From: Sulfuriferula multivorans
Lineage (GTDB): Bacteria; Pseudomonadota; Gammaproteobacteria; Burkholderiales; Thiobacillaceae
Direction: 5' to 3'
NCBI GenBank assembly: GCA_010365175.1
Contig: JAAFGW010000021.1
Span: 1-17,866, forward strand
Length of the DNA: 17,866 nucleotides
Shown here: positions 13,731 to 17,866 of the stretch, one piece after another
Position numbering within the stretch: position 1 is the first letter of the stretch
Layout: each line of letters begins with the position of its first letter
Position numbers and translations under genes: made by a program
The notes under the pieces: generated by a model
The model's database searches: none
What the model was told of the DNA's origin: nothing
What the model saw: the letters and a program-made list of their open reading frames with translations, nothing else

Positions 13731-15175
13731 CTTTCACCTCGCACGATCCAGGTGTCCTTGCTGCCGCCACCCTGCGATGAATTCACCACCAGCGAGCCGC
13801 GCCTGAGCGCAACCCGGGTCAGCCCCCCATGGGTAACGTACAAGTCTTTCGATTGCAGAACGAAGGGGCGCAGGTCAACGTGCCTTGGCTCGATTGCGTC
13901 TTCGCACAAGGTTGGCACGGTGGATAGCGACAAGGTGGGTTGCGCCATGTAGTTTCGCGGGTTGGCACGAATCAGTTCGGCAAACTGCTTGCGCTCATCC
14001 TCAGTGGACTTGGGACCAATCAACATGCCGTAGCCACCCGATTCGTTCGCCGGCTTCACCACCAACTTGTCGAGGTTCGCCAGCACGTACTCGCAGTCAT
14101 CCTCCTTCATGCACAGGTAGCTGGGCACGTTGGGCAAGATCGCCTCTTCTTTCAGGTAGTAGCGAATCATGTCCGGCACATAGGAATAGACGACCTTGTC
14201 ATCGGCCACGCCAGACCCGGGCGAGTTGGCAATGCCGACATTGCCTTTTTTCCACGCACGCATCAGGCCGGGCACGCCCAGCGTGGAATCTGCCCGGAAC
14301 ACCTCGGGGTCGATAAACTCTTCGTCTACACGGCGGTAAATTACGTCGAGTCGAGTCAGACCCGAAATGGTGTTCATGTAGACACAGTCATCGTCCAGCA
14401 CCACGAGATCGGAGCCTTCGACCAGATACGCCCCCATCTGCTGAGCCAAGTAGGAATGTTCAAAGTAAGCCGAGTTGTAGATGCCTGGCGTCAGCACCGC
14501 GATTTCCGGCGTATCACCGGGACGGGGCGAGAGCGCCGCAAGCATGTCGTGAAGCTGCGCAGCGTAGTCGTCAATCGGCATCACGTCGTAACGCGCAAAC
14601 AATTCGGGAAACAATCGCTTCATCAACTGGCGGTTTTCCAGCATATAAGAGACGCCCGATGGCACCCGCAGATTATCTTCCAGCACGTAGAAGGTGCCGT
14701 CGCCATCGCGCACAAGATCGGTGCCGCAAATGTGTGCCCACACGCCAAACGGTGGATTGGCGCCGACACAGGCTGCACGAAAGTTCTTCGAGTCGGCCAG
14801 CACCTCGGCAGGGAACACGCCATCCTTCACGATATTTTGTTCATGATAAATGTCATCGATGAACAGGTTCAGTGCTTTCAAACGCTGTTTCAGCCCGGCC
14901 GCGACCTGATCCCACTCAAGCTTGTCGATGATGCGCGGCACCACGTCAAACGGCCATGCACGATCAATATTTCCCGCTTCGGAATACACGGTAAACGTGA
15001 TCCCCGCCGCCATGATCGCCGCATCCACCGCACTGTGGCGCGCATCGAGTTCGTCTGCCGCCAAGCCTGAGAAAAATTCACACAGTGCATCTGCACCCGG
15101 GCGCGGCTTGCCCGGTGCCTCGAGCAATTCGTCATATCCGCCCATTAGCGGATAGTGCCCACAATCGATTTTCAT
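13727..15175 (-). CDS. Circularly permuted ATP-grasp protein (COG2308), putative amide-bond ligase
   Basis: This 482-residue protein matches the circularly permuted ATP-grasp type 1 family. Features are VWAHICGTDLVRDGDGTFYVLEDNLRVPSG (about 145-174), which contains likely metal and substrate acidic residues; ISGLTRLDVIYRRVDEEFIDP (270-290); and the nucleotide-binding segment KLVVKPANESGGYGM (370-384). Relatives are proposed to ligate a carboxylate to an amine using ATP, with unknown substrates. It is the first gene of a three-gene operon with alpha-E and the HPPD-like protein. A GGAAG ribosome site sits two bases before the ATG. The leader is about 57 bases from a sigma-54-like promoter at 15243-15258, which suggests nitrogen control. 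Length is typical for the family. Confidence 0.93.
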   Translation of the reverse strand: MKIDCGHYPLMGGYDELLEAPGKPRPGADALCEFFSGLAADELDARHSAVDAAIMAAGITFTVYSEAGNIDRAWPFDVVPRIIDKLEWDQVAAGLKQRLKALNLFIDDIYHEQNIVKDGVFPAEVLADSKNFRAACVGANPPFGVWAHICGTDLVRDGDGTFYVLEDNLRVPSGVSYMLENRQLMKRLFPELFARYDVMPIDDYAAQLHDMLAALSPRPGDTPEIAVLTPGIYNSAYFEHSYLAQQMGAYLVEGSDLVVLDDDCVYMNTISGLTRLDVIYRRVDEEFIDPEVFRADSTLGVPGLMRAWKKGNVGIANSPGSGVADDKVVYSYVPDMIRYYLKEEAILPNVPSYLCMKEDDCEYVLANLDKLVVKPANESGGYGMLIGPKSTEDERKQFAELIRANPRNYMAQPTLSLSTVPTLCEDAIEPRHVDLRPFVLQSKDLYVTHGGLTRVALRRGSLVVNSSQGGGSKDTWIVRGER

Positions 15176-15242
15176 TCTTCCAGTCTCCGAACGGCCATTG
15201 CCGCGTTTAGGGTGCGGGCATGGACGACCCTGTAATGCATTA

Positions 15243-15258
15243 AGCAGTCACTGTGCCA
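15243..15258 (-). promoter_or_regulatory. Sigma-54 promoter (-24/-12) of the ATP-grasp/alpha-E operon
   Basis: Read on the minus strand the sequence is TGGCACAGTGACTGCT, matching TGGCACG-N4-TTGCW at 10 of 12 specified positions, including TGGCAC at -24 and TGCT at -12 with the exact 10-base GG-to-GC spacing. The predicted transcript start is near 15232. This is the best sigma-54 match in the window. Confidence 0.7.
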
Positions 15259-15352
15259 ACCTCATAACATCACAATGAATGAAGTGATTATAGGAATTGC
15301 CCTGCTGCACGAACGGAAAGAGTGCGCTATTTTCATGCGGCTTTTATGCGGG

Positions 15353-15369
15353 CGCTCCTGATTGGTGCA
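15353..15369 (-). promoter_or_regulatory. NtrC-type enhancer site upstream of the ATP-grasp operon
   Basis: CGCTCC-TGATT-GGTGCA matches TGCACC-N5-GGTGCA at 10 of 12 bases, with one half-site perfect. Its centre (15361) is about 128 bp upstream of the predicted sigma-54 start at 15232, an ordinary enhancer distance. It is weaker than the site at 3149-3165. It lies in the 301-bp divergent gap 15176-15476, shared with the hydrolase gene. Confidence 0.45.
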
Positions 15370-15476
15370 TCCGGTTTGCCTTGTGCAGAAGCAGATTTTG
15401 GGAGTTGGATTCGCCGATTCGCGATGCGTTTGCATGCCCTTGTTATGATCGGCATGTATTTTGATTGGAGGGCATG

Positions 15477-16106
15477 GTGCAAGCGATTTTTGTTCACGGC
15501 ATGGGCCGCTCACCGATATCGGGGTGGCAACTAATGGCACGGCTGCGCACACAGGGTATCCGCACCCATGCACTGGGCTACGCCGCCACCTTTCAAAGCT
15601 TTGTCTCCATCCGCAATCGGCTGATCGCTAAAATCCATGCGCTGTCAGCCAACGGCGACTACGTGCTGATCGGGCATTCACTGGGCGGTGTGCTGCTGCG
15701 GTCCGCCGTGGCCTCGCTGCCGCCGGGCACCCCGCTGCCGCGCCAGATTTTCCTGCTGGGTTCGCCGATCCAGCCTTCGCACTTTGCCCGCAAGCTGCAT
15801 CGCAACTGGCTGTTTCGCGCCCTGGCGGGTGACTGCGGGCAATTGCTGGCCTCATCTGCCCGGATGGCTGCAATCGGGCCGGCGCGCGTGCCCACCACCA
15901 GCATCGTGGGCGTGCTTGGCTGGACGGGCTGGCTGAATCCGTTTCAAGGCGATTTGAACGACGGCATCGTGTCGGCATCCGAGGCCAGTGCGGAATGGAT
16001 TGCCGAAGAAATTCGCATCCCCGTCATCCATACCTATCTGCCATCCAAAAGCGGGGTTGCCCAGATCATCCTTGAGCGGATCACAAACCCGCGCAATATC
16101 GCATGA
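15477..16106 (+). CDS. Alpha/beta hydrolase (esterase/lipase-like)
   Basis: This roughly 209-residue soluble hydrolase has the N-terminal strand and oxyanion motif IFVHGMGRS, the nucleophile elbow GHSLGG (Ser68 from the GTG start) and probable catalytic Asp162 (LNDGIVS) and His185 (VIHTYLPS). The fold is that of small lipase/PGAP1-like esterases; the substrate cannot be told. The start needs a choice: GGAGGG (15467-15472) is four bases from GTG at 15477 but only one base from ATG at 15474, and TTG at 15465 would overlap it. GTG also gives the usual short N-terminus (MQAIFVHG). It is divergent from the ATP-grasp operon and ends 8 bp from the converging DUF305 gene. No tie to either neighbour is evident. 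Confidence 0.85.
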   Translation: MQAIFVHGMGRSPISGWQLMARLRTQGIRTHALGYAATFQSFVSIRNRLIAKIHALSANGDYVLIGHSLGGVLLRSAVASLPPGTPLPRQIFLLGSPIQPSHFARKLHRNWLFRALAGDCGQLLASSARMAAIGPARVPTTSIVGVLGWTGWLNPFQGDLNDGIVSASEASAEWIAEEIRIPVIHTYLPSKSGVAQIILERITNPRNIA

Positions 16107-16114
16107 CGACGCGC

Positions 16115-16567
16115 TTATTGCTTACTCTCAATATCTTTGATCAGCGCCTTCATCTCGTCGATTTCCTTGCGCTGGGCCTTGATGATGCTGTCGGCAAGCG
16201 TCCTGACACGCGGATCCGAGATATGCGCGCGCTCGCTGGTAAGGATTGCAATTGAGTGGTGCGGGATCATGGCCTTCATCCAGGATACGTCTTCAACCGT
16301 CTCCTGGCTGCGGACCAGCCAGAGCGCAATCACAAACACGGCAGCACTGGCCACAAAAATGCTGATGTTCACGGCCCGGTTGGGATACATGCTCAGCATG
16401 AATCCCAACATGATGACGGCCATCGACGCGCCCATGACCAACGCCATGTAGGCTCGTGTCTCGCTGAAAAACACATGGTCCATCTGATAGGTGTTCAGAT
16501 ACATCAACACCAGCATAGCGACGGTTGAGGTGGCGATCATGACACCAAACTTCGCGTACTTGCTCAT
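16115..16567 (-). CDS. DUF305 domain membrane protein
   Basis: This 150-residue protein has three predicted transmembrane helices (about residues 6-24, 40-60 and 66-85), followed by a C-terminal DUF305 helical segment with WMKAMIPHHSIAIL (His103, His104) and RTLADSIIKAQRKEIDEMK. The HH and EIDEM motifs are the conserved putative metal-binding residues of DUF305 proteins, some of which (such as CopM) bind copper. The DUF305 domain is shorter than in periplasmic members. A good ribosome site (AGGAG, six bases before ATG) supports the start. It appears to be transcribed alone or after the patatin gene, 182 bp upstream on the same strand. A role in metal handling is a family-based guess. Confidence 0.88.
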   Translation of the reverse strand: MSKYAKFGVMIATSTVAMLVLMYLNTYQMDHVFFSETRAYMALVMGASMAVIMLGFMLSMYPNRAVNISIFVASAAVFVIALWLVRSQETVEDVSWMKAMIPHHSIAILTSERAHISDPRVRTLADSIIKAQRKEIDEMKALIKDIESKQ

Positions 16568-16729
16568 CGACAGTCTCCTTACGGTACGTCTATTAGGTGA
16601 ATGACTGGCGAAGGGCAGAGTTTCTCTATCTCCGGCTCGCCCTGTCGCTCGTTCGAATCCAAGGTATCACGGTGCGCACCACCGCCCACCCGGTAATGCC
16701 TGAAAACCCTGTAGGATCCCGCCGACGAC

Positions 16730-16748
16730 CGGCTGGCCACCCCAGCCG
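16730..16748 (-). terminator. GC-rich hairpin immediately after the patatin gene
   Basis: CGGCTGG (16730-16736) and CCAGCCG (16742-16748) form a perfect 7-bp stem with a 5-base loop, starting one base beyond the patatin stop on the minus strand. No T-run follows, so termination may be weak or the hairpin may protect the mRNA end. The rest of the 182-bp gap to DUF305 shows nothing else. Confidence 0.4.
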
Positions 16749-16749
16749 C

Positions 16750-17616
16750 TCAACGCGCGCGGGCTTTGGCGAGTTTGGCTTTGAGTTCGGCCATTACCGC
16801 AGCGGCGGCTTTTTCGCCTTCGAGAATCGCCAGATGCCGATCGTCAAAGCTGGTACTGCTGACCGCCGCAGTCATCGGCCGAATCACGATGTCGGCATCT
16901 TTCAGCTCATGGCCGGCGATGGCGTGACCCATGATGGCAAAGGTTTGCAGCAGCACATCCATTGTGCCGGTGAGCTTGGCGCGGCGGCTAACGTTGGAGA
17001 TATCGACCGCGATTACGAAGTCGGCGCCCATCACGTGCGCCGACTGCACCGGCACCGGTGAGGTGAGGCCGCCGTCGACATAGTCACGCCCGTTGATGTC
17101 GACCGGCTGAAACACGCCCGGCAGAGCGCTCGACGCGCGCACCGCGGTACCAGTGTTGCCAAGGCGAAACAGCACCATTTCGCCGCTTTGCAGATCGGTA
17201 GCCACCACCCCCAGCGGCTTGGGCAGCTTCTGCATCGACAAATTCTTGACCTTCTGGTTGATGAAATCCTGCAGCGCTTTGCCCTTGAGCACACCGCGGT
17301 TGGGCAGCGTCCAGTCGGCCAGCATGTCTTCCTCCATCCCGAGCGCCAGCTTCTGCATATCGAAGCCGCTCATACCTGATGCGTAAAGCGCGCCCACTAC
17401 TGACCCCGCGCTGGTGCCGACGACGATGTCCGGGACGATTCCCTGCGCTTCCAGCGCCTTGATCACGCCGATGTGAGCAAAGCCGCGCGCCGCCCCTCCA
17501 CCCAAGGCCAGCGCGATCTTCAATGGCGGCTTAGGCGTTGGGATTGGAGATGGCGCTGGCAGTGTCGCACAGGCGGAAAGCAAGGCAACAAGCAGGAATA
17601 GGGGAAGACGGTGCAT
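16750..17616 (-). CDS. Patatin-like phospholipase, predicted lipoprotein (RssA/YchK-like)
   Basis: This 288-residue protein carries a lipoprotein signal: a short hydrophobic stretch ending LLSAC, with Cys16 as the lipidation site. A Pro-rich linker (APSPIPTPKPP) leads into a patatin domain with the oxyanion loop ALGGGAARGFAHIG (37-50), nucleophile Ser69 in GTSAGS, and catalytic Asp181 in YVDGGL. The Ser-Asp dyad is intact. It should be a lipid acyl hydrolase anchored in the envelope, probably on the periplasmic side of the outer membrane because the residue after Cys is Ala, not Asp. Length fits the small patatin group. It lies upstream of DUF305 on the same strand but 182 bp away, with a hairpin between them. 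A 11-bp palindrome (CGGTTAAACCG, 17657-17667) lies about 40 bp upstream of its start. Confidence 0.92.
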   Translation of the reverse strand: MHRLPLFLLVALLSACATLPAPSPIPTPKPPLKIALALGGGAARGFAHIGVIKALEAQGIVPDIVVGTSAGSVVGALYASGMSGFDMQKLALGMEEDMLADWTLPNRGVLKGKALQDFINQKVKNLSMQKLPKPLGVVATDLQSGEMVLFRLGNTGTAVRASSALPGVFQPVDINGRDYVDGGLTSPVPVQSAHVMGADFVIAVDISNVSRRAKLTGTMDVLLQTFAIMGHAIAGHELKDADIVIRPMTAAVSSTSFDDRHLAILEGEKAAAAVMAELKAKLAKARAR

Positions 17617-17866
17617 AAAAACGATCTCCGGTTTGAGAAAGGATTATGGCGGGTGGCGGTTAAACCGACTAGCGGCACCCACAATTGAAGCAACAGGAAG
17701 CTGACACGATGCCCCGTCATTATCCTGTACCGCCACGGGCCTCCGAAGTCATTTAAACTGGGCGAACAATACCTAGCCGGAAACCCTAGTGTCATGAATC
17801 AGAAATATCGCAACATGAAACGGCGTCTTTTTCCGCATGGCGGCGTTACTCTTCGTTGCCATAGAG

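Noticed and set aside
13940..15070. Long open frame (376 codons) on the plus strand
   Set aside because: It is antisense to the well-supported ATP-grasp gene, and its translation is His/Val/Arg-rich, as expected from the reverse of GC-biased codons.
15306..15326. TGCAC...GTGCG dyad upstream of the ATP-grasp operon as a second NtrC site
   Set aside because: The half-sites are four bases too far apart for the 17-bp NtrC consensus, and the second one is imperfect.
15433..15456. CATGCC-N12-GGCATG dyad before the hydrolase gene
   Set aside because: It overlaps a plausible -10 (TATGAT, 15444-15449), but the arms are short and no matching -35 or known operator was recognised.
16651..16660. GTTCGAATCC, identical to a tRNA T-loop core
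   Set aside because: No matching acceptor stem, D-arm or anticodon arm can be drawn around it on either strand.
17794..17866. Possible start of a plus-strand gene running off the window (ATG at 17794, 17815 or, in another frame, 17837)
   Set aside because: Only 10-24 codons are visible, no ribosome site supports any of the starts, and the residues are not informative.

Overview
The window looks like the chromosome of a GC-rich proteobacterium, most likely a betaproteobacterium. I infer this from protein style and gene content (NrtB/NrtD-type nitrate transporter, Anbu locus, single-domain globin, DUF305 and patatin-like lipoproteins), not from any rRNA marker. It holds no insertion sequence, CRISPR array, rRNA or tRNA that I can support.

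Layout. Positions 1-1420 (+) are the end of a nitrate/nitrite ABC importer operon: a permease cut by the window edge, then its ATPase. Positions 1638-2426 (+) encode Anbu, the proteasome-like bacterial peptidase. A small globin follows on the minus strand (2867-2454). A 417-bp gene-free region leads into a plus-strand operon (3285-8281): a 1119-residue transglutaminase/DUF2126 putative amidoligase fusion, a ParA/MinD-type P-loop ATPase, and a second transglutaminase-like protein. After a 368-bp gap rich in inverted repeats comes a compact plus-strand operon (8650-11498): a small J-domain protein and three proteins I do not recognise. Convergent to it is a tight minus-strand operon (15175-11516): a circularly permuted ATP-grasp protein, an alpha-E (DUF403) protein and an HPPD-like VOC-fold protein. 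The window ends with an alpha/beta hydrolase (+), a membrane DUF305 protein (-) and a patatin-like lipoprotein (-).

How the genes fit together. Anbu, transglutaminase-like proteins, DUF2126, alpha-E and the permuted ATP-grasp protein are known to co-occur. They have been proposed, mainly from genome context, to make and break unusual amide- or peptide-linked products. Here the set is split over two convergent operons plus a separate anbu gene.

Main observation. Both operons carry a sigma-54 promoter-like sequence with exact GG-N10-GC spacing (3237-3252 on +, 15243-15258 on -). About 106 and 128 bp upstream of the predicted starts lie 17-bp sequences resembling the NtrC site TGCACC-N5-GGTGCA (11/12 and 10/12 matches). 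With a nitrate importer next door, this suggests the whole amidoligase/peptidase system answers to nitrogen limitation. Two less familiar components deserve attention: the HPPD-like protein with an apparent His-His-Glu metal triad, co-transcribed with ATP-grasp and alpha-E, and the J-domain operon of unrecognised proteins lying between the two arms.
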